A stretch of DNA of 43,922 nucleotides from assembly GCA_032718475.1 (NCBI GenBank), contig JAUCBJ010001348.1, forward strand, positions 1-43,922, given 5' to 3'. Both the position numbers and the translations under genes were made by a program. A model generated the notes under the pieces. The model was given only the letters and a program-made list of their open reading frames with translations. It was not told the DNA's origin and ran no database searches. The DNA is from Nemertoderma westbladi (Eukaryota; Xenacoelomorpha; Nemertodermatida; Nemertodermatidae). Shown piece by piece: positions 12,201 through 20,854 of this stretch; position 1 is the stretch's first letter; each line of letters begins with the position of its first letter.

Positions 12201-15200
12201 CTTAGAAACTGAAGTTAATATTAGGTATGAAAATATGGGCAGTATGGTAAGGTGTCATTGTGGCAAGGATATTTGCTGTAATACACACGATAATAACGCC
12301 AGTATGAGTACACCTCCTTATCCAAGACTGGTTTTTCTTCAAACTACTATTGAAAAGTTAAAGTTAGATTTACTGGAGTGGCAGAGGAAATGTGGTTATA
12401 GGCTGAATCCCTCATTGTATTTACAAATGAAATCAGATATTGCTCAATTTGTTAATATTTTCCTCACATCATCTGTACCTTCCGTGCTTTGTGATATGAA
12501 GTGTGTTTTTCAACAGCTTAATGAATGCGCAGTTGTTCACTCTTTACGCATGATTGATCCTAAAATACATGGACGTATTGTTAAACTTATTAAGCAGGAG
12601 CAATCTTGTCAGCAAACTTTATCTCAATTTCTCAATCAAGTTCATGACAATTATTGGACTCTCCAGGATATTGCTGCCCCATTTACATTAATGGTAACTA
12701 CCTTGGCAGCAGCCCTAAGATTCTCAATGCATGCTTTAAGCAACTTTTATAAATGCACCAATAGTAAGTTGCTCCATCTCTTCTCCAACCCATTATATCT
12801 GGAAGATGCCATTATTGCGACATGTATGTGGCCATATTCATCATCAGTTTCGCAAGCCAAGACAATCATGTCTGAGCCTTTCTTGACTTTAGTCCATAGG
12901 AACATGATCACTTTCAGCTTACAAGACTCACTGAAACTTGATTTTGTTTTAAATGCATTACATTATAGTAGAAATAGTATTATTTCATCAACATATCTGC
13001 CTCTTGGGTATGAAAGCATGTTTCAAGAGATACTGCAATATATCGTTGATATTTGGAATGCCTATCAAGCTAATTATCTAAAAGAAGAACTTGAATCTGA
13101 ATCATTATTTAAATTTGAGAGTCATTTAAATATTAATTCCCACAATACTACTAATGCCCAAGAAGATTCAGAAATGATATTCCCAACATATCATGCAGAG
13201 TTTATGGACATATTTAAAGATAAAGATGGACTAGATGATAATCAAAGTGAAAATGAACCAAAACACCATAACACTGAATTTGACCAATCAAAGTATCCAT
13301 TTACTGACGAGTTCCTGAAATCTGTTGTTGAATCTTATCTAAATGTTTACAGTGATGAAAATATGTCGAATATGTGGATAAATTCTGTAAACACCGCAGC
13401 ATCTATAAATGTACATGGACAAGTAAAATCGATGAATACCATTGAAATTTTTAACCGCACCCACAAGCTTATGTCACCAATATTGCTGAAGTCATATGAC
13501 TCTTTGACATCAAGAGTAGATGACCTTTTAATAGGGGGACACTTCATTGTTAGTATGATTAACTCAAACAATCTACTAGTTGATACAGCTATTCCAGTTA
13601 GACCTGAAGTGTCTAAAGCAGTGCCAATTCTAGAACACATGATGAGTTCTATTAAGAAATACCTCAATGAGTGGCCAGACAACTCAATATTATCTAACAT
13701 TCTGGAAATTATTACCAGGATACTTAACTTTTCTAAAACAAGTCCCATGGCTAAGTTTCTAACAGGCCTTGAAATATTGCTTAAAGAAGGCCAGGTATGG
13801 GAGGATGTTGCACATAGAGAAGTTTCTATAAAAGAGCACCTCTGTGCTGTAACAAAATTAATCATTGAATGGAGGAAGTTTGAATTAAAAAATTGGAAAA
13901 AATTATTAGATTACTCTTCAAGTAAAATTAGTGAAATGGCTTATAAATGGTGGTTTTACTTATTTAACTTGGTAAATTTTAGTGCAAAAGGTTCTGGCGA
14001 CAATGATGAAGAAATAGTGAGTGGATTACTAGAGTTTTTTAATTCTTCTCCGATTGGTCAATTTGAAACACGTTTGATGCTTATTAGATCGTTTTATAGG
14101 TTTGCTGCTAGGCATAATTACCATGTTTCAAAAATACTGTGGAATATTAATCTATATTTCAGTCAGTTTTCAGAGGACATATCCCTTTACATGAACGAGA
14201 AGCGATCTATAATTGAAAAAGACTTACATGATTACATCGAAATTGCGAGATGGAATGACCTGAATTACTGGGCTGTCAAACAGTCATCCGAAAAGTCGCA
14301 TAAAGCCCTACATAAGTATATGAAGCAATTTGAGTTGGTATTGCTTCAGCCTTCTGGACAATATATTGTTGAATCTAGGAGTTTTAAAGAAACTGACTCC
14401 TTATTTACTTCATCAACAACGTTTAAGTCATTAGGACAAGAAAATACCAAAGTAATAACCAATCAAGACTTAAACATTAAGATTAGTTTAGGATATGACT
14501 CTAGCATTACAAACTTTACTTATTTTAATGAGTTTCCTCTAATATATTCGCTACCACAGTTGTACGCCAAGGCTTCCAAAATAATTCAAAAAATACTTGT
14601 ACCTTCCGCTATGAGTCACAAAATAGATTGTCTTGATAGTTTTAATCACGACATTATTGAAAATATATTGTCACTACAAGCAAAAGGTATTGAAGATAAA
14701 GGAAATGATGAGAAAAGAAAATCAATGGAAAAACTATTGAATCTTCAGAAACGAACATCTTTAGCTGCTTTATTCAAACATTTATCAACCCTGGGTCTTT
14801 CATATAGGAAGGGAATTCAAATGCGAAGCAAGTTTGACTTTTATAAGACAGCTAATGAAGTTAATTTGATATCTTCATTTATATCTAATAATATATCCAT
14901 GACATCTGCCATGAGTTATAGCTGGTCATCATCATGCAAGTATTACTCGCAATTGCTCGACCGCTATTTCTCTCTTCTGAAAGTTAAAGTTCCATCAAAG
15001 GATCTTTGTACTGCTGATGTTCAAAGATGCCTTGGGTTTTCAACACAAATATTGTCGTTGTGTACTATACAACGAAATGACATTGCCACCAGTGTAAGAC
15101 AGTTGTGTAAACTATCAAATATTCATAAAGAGCTGTCAACATCCTTTAGTCATGGTTTTCAATCCACTAATGTGTCAATAATAAAAGGGGGAATCGAAAG

Positions 15201-18200
15201 AGCCAATGTATTAGCTGACGAATGCTATGAAATGTTTGAACAAATCGAATTATTCTCCAAAGCATGTTTAACGCTAGAAACAAGACCGGCGCTTGTATCA
15301 TGTCAAGAATTATCTTCAGAGGGACACAATGTTGTGTCGTCAATAAAGCCACGGCTTACAGAAATTCTGCAGAACATGGAAATATGCAGCTCTTTGAAGA
15401 TGCCACATTTTTGTTCAAGAATTGAAACGGAAGAGGTTGGAGAGTGCTATTCCCAGTTAACTGGATCATTAACTGAACTCCATAAGTCCTGTACTGATAT
15501 TTTTGGTCATAAGGTTCTACCTTCATTTATGTCCAAGTTTACTGACCTTTGTACTTTGGCTCAGTCGCTCACGAAAGATTTTACCAGTAGCATTGTAACA
15601 CCAGAGAGTTTGGGAGTAAGTAATCTGGCAATTTGTGAATCGGTTACTTCTTTTCTAAATAAAGTGTTATTGGGCATACAAAATTTTTATAAAATAAGCA
15701 TGTGTGAAGACTCTAATGAAGTTTCTTTTCTAAATAAGGGCTTCCTTAAAAAAGATATTATTGAGGCCACCTCACAAATGACGAATATTATCAATGGAGA
15801 GGAAATAACTAACGTTTTATCCGAATTGTTGGCCTTAACTTCTAGCATTGGTGATAGACCCGAGATATCGAAGATATTCCCGCTGCTATTAGAAATCGGA
15901 TTATTATATATAAATATGTGTAATTATCACCTTAGATGTCTTGTGGCATTGACAAGAGTGATAACTAAGTTGGGTTATATCCTTGTTGGATTATTTGGCG
16001 ACCTTTTTAATAAAGGTTTTTGCGTACCGCCAGATGTCGAAGTTGACCCAAATACAGGCTCTTCCGAATATTGCGATATTTCAGGGGGAGGTGTAGGAGA
16101 TGGTGAAGGGGCCAAGGATGTTTCCGAGGAAATTGAAAATGAAGACCAATTAGTTGGCAATGAGGAGTCCACTGAACCCGATGGTAATCAGCCCGAACCA
16201 CACGATAATGGTATCGAGATGAGCCATGACATAGCCGGTGACCTGGTTGATACTGATGGAAGAGACAATGAAAGCAATAGTTCTGAGAGTGATATATCGG
16301 ATATAGATAAAGAAATGGGTAGTGTTGATGGAGATGATGTCCTTGATAATAAAATATGGAATGATGAAGATGACGAAAATGACAATCATGAAATTGATGA
16401 TTTAAAGGAAACGCCGTTACAAACAGGAAAAGGTGAATCGTCAGAATTGTCAGCGAAGTTGGATGAAGATATGGAGAACGATGAAAGTACTGAAAATAAA
16501 AATGACATAAAACCAGATAGGGATGATAATGCCGATTCTTTTGAAGATACTCCTGATATTCCCGACGAAAATCCTCAATCAGATGAGGTCGAAAAGAACG
16601 ATGGTACCGGTATTGATATTGATGTGCCTGAAGTTCCTGACAACAATGAAGATGAAAGTCAAGCCAATGGTAGTGGAGATGAAGTTGAACTCGAGGAAAC
16701 CAAAAATCATTGTGAGGACAATTTAGAAGATAGTGCTGAGTCAGATAGCAATAGTAATGTTGATGATAGTGAACACCAGAAGGGTTTGGAATATGATAAT
16801 GATGCTGCCGATGATGACGTAAATATCGCTGATGTTCAGGAAGATGCAATAAACACCAATCCCAAACCTGATGATATGGAAGTCGACAATGCCCCTCTCA
16901 ACCAACAGGCGTCGGACAGCTTACTAAAAGAGTCAGTAGACAGATTAAACCTTCCCGATGTGAGTAACAATGACGATGAAGTTAAATACGGCAAGAATGA
17001 CGTTGGCGGCTCTTTTAGTCAGGAAGATATGTTACATGGGGTGACATGTAATTTCGAACAGCCTGTTGCGAAGGAACGAGCTGCAAAGCGCCCACGACAA
17101 CCAAACATTGATAAATCTTTAGCTGAAGATGTTCTTGACAATGTAAGTAAGAAGCCATTGCTTGCCTCTGACGACACGAGTAGTAACAGGGATGATACAA
17201 TGGCGTTGCATTACCAACATGTGAAGCAAAACAACTTAGATGAGACTACTGAACAGACAATTGATTTTGGTACTGTAGAAGAAGCCAGGTCAACTAAAAT
17301 TGCTGAAACAATGGAAGTAACCGCATTTGATGATGTATGTGAAAGTGAACCCGATGACAACACTGATACTACCATAGAGCCAAAGCTTAAGATGAGTAAA
17401 ATAGAATCAGATACCATGGAGATTGCAAGTTCAGATACTCTTGAAGATAAAAGTAACAATGCGATTGATATGAAATCTACACATGCGACTCGAAATCTTG
17501 AATCTACCATCCACACGCAATTCGGCAGTATCGCTCAGCAAACACAATCTACGAATGCAATAGCTACAGATATAGATAACGTAGAAGTTAGTCAGAACAT
17601 TAGTGATTCAGAGATACAACAGTGTACAACATTATGGTACAACTACGATGGTCAGGTTGAACAGCTATCCCATGAACTGTGCGAACAGCTTAGACTAATT
17701 CTAGAGCCTACTGAGGCCTCCAAGATGAAGGGTGATTACAAAACCGGAAAACGACTCAACATGAAAAAAATAATACCTTATATAGCGAGTCAATTCCGGA
17801 AGGATAAGATCTGGTTGCGGCGAAGTTTACCGAACAAACGTAACTACCAAGTGTTGTTAGCCGTCGATGACTCTAGCAGTATGTGCGATAATGAGACCAA
17901 GGAAATGGCATTCCAGTCGGTAGCCCTCATAGGGAAAGCGTTGACATGGTTACAGGTGGGTCAGCTGGCGGTTGTGCGGTTTGGTGAGGCCTCTGATCTT
18001 GTTCATCCGTTCGCCGAACCCTTCACAGCAAACTCCGGAGCCCGAATAGTAGGATCCTTTACCTTCTCACAGACAAAGACTAACATCGCGCAATTAATGA
18101 ACTTTACAACTTCCTACATGAGTTCTTCTTTACGTAGCCTCGGACGCGGTACATTAATGCCGACATCCCAACTGTTATTGATTGTCTCAGATGGACGGGG

Positions 18201-18489
18201 ACTGTTCGGGGAAGGTACGACCACAGTCAGACAGTCGGTACAAGCCGCAAGGGACTCGGGTCTGTTTGTCGTTTTCGTTATTCTAGATAACCCATCGTCC
18301 AGGGATTCAATCACCGATATTAAGGTTCCTATTTTCGATAATTCTGGTAGTTTAAAGGAAATTCGTTCTTATTTAGAAGACTTTCCTTTCCCGTTTTATA
18401 TTGTCTTGCGGACTATTAGTTCCCTACCGAGTGTATTGAGTGACGCTTTACGGCAATGGTTTGAATTGGTAGCATCGGGGTGTCTATAA
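3217..18489 (+). CDS. MDN1: Midasin (MDN1/Rea1), giant AAA+ ATPase of 60S ribosome assembly
   Basis: A single 5090-residue frame. Midasin is the dynein-like AAA+ machine that removes assembly factors (Ytm1, Rsa4 in yeast) from nucleolar and nuclear pre-60S particles. Six AAA modules are readable. Walker A motifs lie at 261-268 (GSMCSGKS), 580-587 (GESGCGKT), 985-992 (GETSVGKT), 1295-1302 (GETGCGKT), 1626-1633 (GSPGVGKT) and 1948-1955 (GERGSGKT). Walker B motifs lie at about 334-337, 734-735, 1052-1053, 1367-1368, 1696-1697 and 2115-2116, the last being DN rather than DE. Longer spacing between Walker A and B in AAA2 and AAA6 fits helical inserts. A helical linker covers about 2250-4290 and an Asp/Glu-rich tail about 4290-4810. 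The MIDAS domain follows, with DDSSS at 4884-4888, TNI at 4955 and SDG at 4991-4993. The start is the first ATG after an in-frame TAA at 3193. Length fits the family (yeast about 4910, human about 5600). The absence of introns is odd for an animal. Confidence 0.97.
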   Translation: MNKEKNMQWIFKFYSKYIESPELWTLSDHEEFILKIASVSTSHYLEVNTLSYRYLSTSLSPFHRFQHLYENGNQNISDLKKHSNQISDDAILWACYLIINSKPSLYAKLWDWRPIIDLWLENSTKTQTQTWYAFCCVAILFKFSNYHIENICSNYFKLDVMPSNYALDRSQMDMYFDPKKCYLEHVYEYNLLPIESYCRNIGCNVDMHTSVTICGSNFMMLPSKTMPDSYIPLMVEVTSSMENFRNLCSYMVGNRAILLSGSMCSGKSLLIRHMASLTGRHGPPELLTVTVGHQMDCKFLVGSYKCTAIPGEFVWQPGILTQAVTNGHWLVLEDIDEAPMEFISLLLPLLESWKLYVPALGITLSCHPTFRIFASQTIHTRQEYPNVNHYNLLKGLFVTVHLNSPNSNEMHQIISKQYTKLVPISHKLIEIYDSVRSKSLSIRDAPNSISARNLLKFCKRINIENLLDNSATTAYQIFQEALDSFVSSYGNDEIVLNLSQSIADTLSISREKLDYFCLRYKPQLLLGKRTLEIGRATLLRNDSLIISNSQNELAHTRHLLCLVERVAMCIVHQEPVLLVGESGCGKTACLQYLASLLNKTFTVINLSQYSEASDLIGGFKPVKFSQVIIPLYDNFCNLFSRTFISSKNERFIGHVQSCLHSGRWSDLLNLLCHVSNQGIRLSSLKCFSDEWTILNDQLHQLLKNMNQMKSALCFKYIEGVLCNALQNGHWVLLDEINLATSETLSCISDILESNTGSILLTERGDIMPIERNSEFRLFACMNPATDIGKREMPLNLKSRFTEIYVSDLHDQIDLRVLVSHYLKSLNPAPKFVDGVVTFYLTLKKIAKTKLIDGTGHRPHYSLHTLCRSLMHATSSKPFPSLERRLYEGLALGFLSQLDRDSHPIVEKLIIHYVIGRERARLILKNALPEPSHGKFVKVEGYWLLCGDQEENTLKDKYILTNSVRENLRDLSRVVSSGLFPVLLQGETSVGKTSLIQYLASVTNNVCVRINNHEHTDIQEYIGGYVANESGELVFTEGVLISAMRKGHWVLLDELNLAPSDVLEALNRLLDSNRELYITETQTTVKAEPGFILFATQNPTGSYGGRKSLSRAFRNRFVELHFMDIPARELEIILKDRCLLPASYCNKMVAVMLELQSLRKSSGLFSGKHGFITLRDLFRWGERFQKASVLEIQSTFHDWNQYIAETGFMLLGGRVRKSEEEVVIRDVIGKHFHRVINDSKLFVLDEDAHTLSRNLILKLLAGVEGYHHIYWTKPLMRMAILLGQALIFGEPVLLVGETGCGKTTLCQLFAAAFKQTLVTLSCHMHTETSDIIGGLRPNRAEENASQLFNWVDGPLVMAMKLGSIMLLDEISLADDSILERINSVLDPSHSITLAEKGSTEDEVEEIVADQSFRLVATMNPGGDYGKKELSPALRNRFTEIWCSNSTESSDIINIIEHNISSLVHFGNQEDGTSGAGKLMLDFITFISNNVFTPKYIVTVRDILSWVTFINVCHKQNISLAECYVHGACLVFLDNFELYNDSSNQLYNTCLEYLTSQMKAIDGNFQFRVFFDQIICNDANYFGVYPFFITSGASDRSVDYIFKSSTVFGNFVKVLRAMQIQKPILLEGSPGVGKTSLIEAIAKASGNEITRINLSEQTDISDLFGADLPIDNCGEMKLAWRDGPLLLALKCGNWVLFDELNLASQSVLEGLNACLDHRGEIYVPELSRTFKIKYGHSMIFACQNPMKQGGGRKGLPRSFLNRFTRIFLNEYTLDDILFICQSSFPIIDCEVIRLMVEFNFHLYQSITVLKEFGQKGSPWEFNLRDLFRWCHLMEKYQEPAFWDPGQFVNVLYASRMRSIDDKCQVFNCYNLFISKSSLKLPHISLQRRIQFHITPAKVIIGSSVIKRSTEIDLSGKLPHYKSLCLLTNQLQVLESIVHCVNMGWMTILVGERGSGKTSIIQTLAMLTGNQFHTIPATSDMDATELLGGFEQTNIDRQFSLIADKLEFVTLSLLYHKLLDKKSSGDLLNCLSELECIKKKYCSNDRNQLKLRVDICVNMYRKLLHLDREKQYNDQFCLIEHHLSKLNTKVNMLRTGAFEWVDSALVTALKEGHWVVIDNANLCNASVLDRLNGVLETRGSLLLHECGEVDGCFPLIKPHPNFRLFLIMNDSNGSISRAMRNRGVELCVSEHFSDIVEHKDLLTLIYHYGVTDYTIRVIIHETFTKCSTTLTLRGLLQVCKTYSALVDAGSDMWDAFMFSVSGYDSDWWDYIISIYPVKPDTVSPENQDYTIYPNIEYICKNSTIAGVCHDIAPIESICQRLIFNTNDNLQTMCLSLYYSVQIYLEKTSVFNINFRQHMVNQVATYYLSPILKLLGPQLNPNIKLQSCEVIIRSLLQRCGSLTDLLALLLPNMKLLHGVSDDYLPFDNRLLPGYYNHRSQGQAQIDEHSNRINAQLYIHQLSNRFEYIVRTIIQQEIEHPDISPLESSIKYPDEINRNHGMAQGCQKILFPLIKATFLGLKNYAALEESLTNDFIISYFVAVLSLENFIDACLKAPYDQILVSIMWNYFKTNFVDIIDVNICKDWILILEGGLGFDNELLEIGSTLLGKFSPPKPFKSKEIAAIYTKANLIKQRLSIQRSDLMLPFKQSYPRLSYIIDGDKDNLLPTAMMAITNLLSGRPLEADMVQKLEDVEINFDSGEHYLNYLLMQNNLQQFAFNSYFTFWNLLQEFRSMYDKKSSCDFLELITSLWNMPFLNSTLLWGCGGSSEHEQGLDSTTMVEPFTLKSGPGLLYTPCLSYMTMNILDGFKTTSIADSDLCSSAVNRVVANLYQHMLVVRLPISTIFNDFLLNWIQSSVLKLFDKNDCSLSLLDNPSVDDVCQYCDKFLSLMQTESIISQPGLTSTNDFRLHIGESVESLKKAQFYSDAPLDTPLLHGYTGDISSGLQNISVLKYFAQMFHNNFAIAHFASILAKSLAPVFPFDPILRADCEATTIKNTLVALETEVNIRYENMGSMVRCHCGKDICCNTHDNNASMSTPPYPRLVFLQTTIEKLKLDLLEWQRKCGYRLNPSLYLQMKSDIAQFVNIFLTSSVPSVLCDMKCVFQQLNECAVVHSLRMIDPKIHGRIVKLIKQEQSCQQTLSQFLNQVHDNYWTLQDIAAPFTLMVTTLAAALRFSMHALSNFYKCTNSKLLHLFSNPLYLEDAIIATCMWPYSSSVSQAKTIMSEPFLTLVHRNMITFSLQDSLKLDFVLNALHYSRNSIISSTYLPLGYESMFQEILQYIVDIWNAYQANYLKEELESESLFKFESHLNINSHNTTNAQEDSEMIFPTYHAEFMDIFKDKDGLDDNQSENEPKHHNTEFDQSKYPFTDEFLKSVVESYLNVYSDENMSNMWINSVNTAASINVHGQVKSMNTIEIFNRTHKLMSPILLKSYDSLTSRVDDLLIGGHFIVSMINSNNLLVDTAIPVRPEVSKAVPILEHMMSSIKKYLNEWPDNSILSNILEIITRILNFSKTSPMAKFLTGLEILLKEGQVWEDVAHREVSIKEHLCAVTKLIIEWRKFELKNWKKLLDYSSSKISEMAYKWWFYLFNLVNFSAKGSGDNDEEIVSGLLEFFNSSPIGQFETRLMLIRSFYRFAARHNYHVSKILWNINLYFSQFSEDISLYMNEKRSIIEKDLHDYIEIARWNDLNYWAVKQSSEKSHKALHKYMKQFELVLLQPSGQYIVESRSFKETDSLFTSSTTFKSLGQENTKVITNQDLNIKISLGYDSSITNFTYFNEFPLIYSLPQLYAKASKIIQKILVPSAMSHKIDCLDSFNHDIIENILSLQAKGIEDKGNDEKRKSMEKLLNLQKRTSLAALFKHLSTLGLSYRKGIQMRSKFDFYKTANEVNLISSFISNNISMTSAMSYSWSSSCKYYSQLLDRYFSLLKVKVPSKDLCTADVQRCLGFSTQILSLCTIQRNDIATSVRQLCKLSNIHKELSTSFSHGFQSTNVSIIKGGIERANVLADECYEMFEQIELFSKACLTLETRPALVSCQELSSEGHNVVSSIKPRLTEILQNMEICSSLKMPHFCSRIETEEVGECYSQLTGSLTELHKSCTDIFGHKVLPSFMSKFTDLCTLAQSLTKDFTSSIVTPESLGVSNLAICESVTSFLNKVLLGIQNFYKISMCEDSNEVSFLNKGFLKKDIIEATSQMTNIINGEEITNVLSELLALTSSIGDRPEISKIFPLLLEIGLLYINMCNYHLRCLVALTRVITKLGYILVGLFGDLFNKGFCVPPDVEVDPNTGSSEYCDISGGGVGDGEGAKDVSEEIENEDQLVGNEESTEPDGNQPEPHDNGIEMSHDIAGDLVDTDGRDNESNSSESDISDIDKEMGSVDGDDVLDNKIWNDEDDENDNHEIDDLKETPLQTGKGESSELSAKLDEDMENDESTENKNDIKPDRDDNADSFEDTPDIPDENPQSDEVEKNDGTGIDIDVPEVPDNNEDESQANGSGDEVELEETKNHCEDNLEDSAESDSNSNVDDSEHQKGLEYDNDAADDDVNIADVQEDAINTNPKPDDMEVDNAPLNQQASDSLLKESVDRLNLPDVSNNDDEVKYGKNDVGGSFSQEDMLHGVTCNFEQPVAKERAAKRPRQPNIDKSLAEDVLDNVSKKPLLASDDTSSNRDDTMALHYQHVKQNNLDETTEQTIDFGTVEEARSTKIAETMEVTAFDDVCESEPDDNTDTTIEPKLKMSKIESDTMEIASSDTLEDKSNNAIDMKSTHATRNLESTIHTQFGSIAQQTQSTNAIATDIDNVEVSQNISDSEIQQCTTLWYNYDGQVEQLSHELCEQLRLILEPTEASKMKGDYKTGKRLNMKKIIPYIASQFRKDKIWLRRSLPNKRNYQVLLAVDDSSSMCDNETKEMAFQSVALIGKALTWLQVGQLAVVRFGEASDLVHPFAEPFTANSGARIVGSFTFSQTKTNIAQLMNFTTSYMSSSLRSLGRGTLMPTSQLLLIVSDGRGLFGEGTTTVRQSVQAARDSGLFVVFVILDNPSSRDSITDIKVPIFDNSGSLKEIRSYLEDFPFPFYIVLRTISSLPSVLSDALRQWFELVASGCL

Positions 18490-19739
18490 GTGGTGGCCTT
18501 ACATTATATTTACTATTTTATAGAAGTATTTTACCTTATTGCGGTGCTGGGATCAGGTTTCATATGAAATAATGTAAACAAAAATGAAATATTTTATACA
18601 TAAAAGCCCTATTTTTTCTACATATTAACTGATGATTTCCGAAGCAAAGTAATTAATCACTGTAATTATTACTTGGAATTCCAAATCTTCTCGAATTGTA
18701 AGGGAATTGATAACAGGATACAGTGAAAATGTATAAAATTATTCTCTGCTCGCTTCGTTGGCCAATCAATTTCACAAACGATCTCAAGATTCAATAAACT
18801 AAATAGTGACAGGACAATAATTGACCCCCGAATGACACTGATTCACCAAGAGGAAAATTACAAAATAAATAAGGTCGTTCTAACTATAGCAAGCAAGTTA
18901 GTCAATAATTCCTAACTTGTTACAACATTAACACTAATTTTATAGAGCTAAGCTATAACACATAAAAATTTTAGAGGTTGAGGTTAATATTTATAACTCT
19001 AATTCCAAAAAACCATAGGAAAACTTTCAAAAAATATGGAACTAGGACAATTGCCAATTGCAAAATAAGTTTTTTGTTTTGGCTATATTACGCCATTCTG
19101 TAACATTCAATTACCAAACCATTTAACAAACTAAAAAGCAACCGGACCTAGAAGTTGCTCTCAATCCCTGATCAGCTGATGGTAGTCTTCTGTGAGGTAC
19201 AGTGTGTGTTGTAACTAACCAGCCGGAAGCATTAGAACACCCATATCTCCGGTATTTTACGACAATGTGTTGCACAGTATTTGGAATCCGTACATGGCCA
19301 GCTTTCAAACAGTACCAATAAATTACTAAGGTTGAATATTATCTGCTGTAACTGGAATATCGACGGAGACACCTTTTTCAAATGTTTGTAATGTATAGCT
19401 AAAGATTTTAAGCTAAATAAAAGGAAGGGCAGGGAGGTGAAACTATCGCTGTTTTTTGTCTACAGAATTCTACAATAAAGACGAAATTCGGTTTCTGGGT
19501 AATACAAATTGGATAGATAAATGTCTCCAAAAAAAAATATTTTTGAGGAAAATGGCCATTAGTTTTCTATTGATTCAAACTGACTAAAATTGGTCTTTGG
19601 GTTAACTCCCAAGTAGACCAAAATGTAGACAGTTCACTTCGATAATCCTCAAGAAATGTCTGATCGTATGAACATAAACTCCAAGGATAGCATTGTTTTA
19701 TTTTTTTAACATTGCAGGACATTTTTTTGCCGTAAAAGA
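18490..19739. other. MDN1 3' UTR and AT-rich spacer, no gene seen
   Basis: The region starts with the MDN1 3' flank and continues as AT-rich sequence. Only frames shorter than about 80 codons occur and none shows a domain. A degenerate CTCGCTTCGTTGG word near 18750 recalls the motif cluster at 324-772. Confidence 0.5.
18793..18798 (+). promoter_or_regulatory. Candidate polyadenylation signal for MDN1
   Basis: A canonical AATAAA lies about 300 bp downstream of the MDN1 stop codon. It is the first exact hexamer after the gene, although near variants occur earlier (for example CATAAAAG near 18600). No transcript evidence is available, so the assignment rests on position and motif only. Confidence 0.35.
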
Positions 19740-19807
19740 CCAGCCAGTACACAATCTTGTGCTTTGGCAGCCCCATGGAGAAAATAAACATGGTGGACAC
19801 TGGACAG

Positions 19808-20589
19808 TAGGGCTCGATCGGAGCTCCGGCCTCCGGCTCCGGCTCCGGTCATTTTGGCACCTCCGGCTCCTGCTCCGGCTCCGGTAAAAATATTGCCGGA
19901 GTTAATTTTTTAATAAAGTATTATATTTCGTGCATATTCTAATCTGAACAATTATTTAACACTATAAGTACTGTAGTACAGCTTCAATATCAAGTATAAT
20001 CTGATAATACTGCAGTATTTACTTAAAGTCAATGACTGACTGACTGTACTGCAGTACTGGTACTGGCCAGCTGGCTGACTAGCAGACTATTACAGATAGG
20101 CCCTACTTTAAAAAATTGTAAATGCTATGATTGTACACTGTCAGACTGTACCACTGCAGCCATTTACTGCTGTCATGCCAGCATACTGTACTGCAGTACT
20201 GGTACACAGTACGGTAGGCTACCTACAGTACACACCTCTACCACAGTTAGACAGTTAGTCGAGTTAGGTACTGTAGGTAATTTTTAGCCGTCAGCGTCAG
20301 GCCGTCGCCGTCAGCATCAGGCCGTCGCCGTCAGCGTCAGGCCGTCTGTCCGTGATAAATTAATTACTTAAATTTTAAATTGAAAATTCGTAAATCTATA
20401 AATTATGAAATTAATTAGACCTACAGTATGATTGATTGTGAGCGATTGGCGAACGATAACCATACTTTATTTTTTTTTAAATAAATAATTAAATTTTTAA
20501 AATTTTTGAAAAACTCCGGCTCCTGCTCCGGCTCCGGCCAAATTGTCCAACTCCGGCTCCGGCCAAATCCCAACTCCGATCGAGCCCTG
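19808..20589. mobile_element. Non-autonomous hAT-like DNA transposon, 782 bp
   Basis: The left end TAGGGCTCGATCGGA is the inverted complement of the right end TCCGATCGAGCCCTG except for the terminal base. The element is flanked on both sides by the 8-bp direct repeat CTGGACAG (19800-19807 and 20590-20597), the target-duplication length of the hAT superfamily. Subterminal sequence on each side carries repeated CTCCGG and GGCTCC words in opposite orientation. There is no transposase frame, so it would depend on an autonomous relative. The interior holds a 20-bp tandem repeat and CAGTAC-rich sequence. The flank contains an extra TGGAC relative to the intact LINE copy at 22260, so the exact duplication is slightly ambiguous. 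Confidence 0.85.
20287..20346. repeat. 20-bp tandem repeat, three units, inside the hAT-like element
   Basis: Three adjoining units of GCCGTCAGCGTCAGGCCGTC start at 20287, 20307 and 20327; the second has AT for GT in the middle. It lies within the internal region of the transposon, about 240 bp from its right end. Confidence 0.85.
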
Positions 20590-20854
20590 CTGGACAGCCC
20601 ATGAATTTCGTGAGACACCTCTTAAAGGACATTGGCCTTGAAGAAGCGGATAATCTCGCCAAAGTCATGGGGGGATAGGGATTTGTGGCGGTGCAACTTT
20701 GTTGATAAGCCGGCATAGCATTCTTAATGCACGCTGCATTATTGGGCTTGCCACTGTGGATTGCATGGTGGTGGCAAAATATATTTGCAAATATTTTTTA
20801 AGCATCTCAATGTGCAGTTTCAATGCAGCAGGCCGATCTTAGTAGTAGTACAGT

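Larger units (their letters stand above)
19740..20730 (+). mobile_element. LINE 3'-end fragment, split by a hAT-like insertion
   Basis: 19740-19807 and 20598-20730 together match the uninterrupted copy at about 22195-22435. Both share CTTGTGCTTTG, CATGGTGGACA, CATGA-TTC-TGAGAC and GCGGATAATCTCGC in the same order. The encoded text in the cleaner copy (RRL..TGLED..NLAKVMGDRESW) is typical of the extreme C-terminus of ORF2 in one class of non-LTR retrotransposons. The reading frame is broken. This is a decayed, 5'-truncated copy. Confidence 0.7.

Noticed and set aside
16007-16849. Antisense open frame of 280 codons rich in His, Leu and Tyr
   Set aside because: It lies opposite the Asp/Glu-rich part of MDN1. 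GAT/GAA codons read backwards give long open frames rich in these residues. No domain is present.
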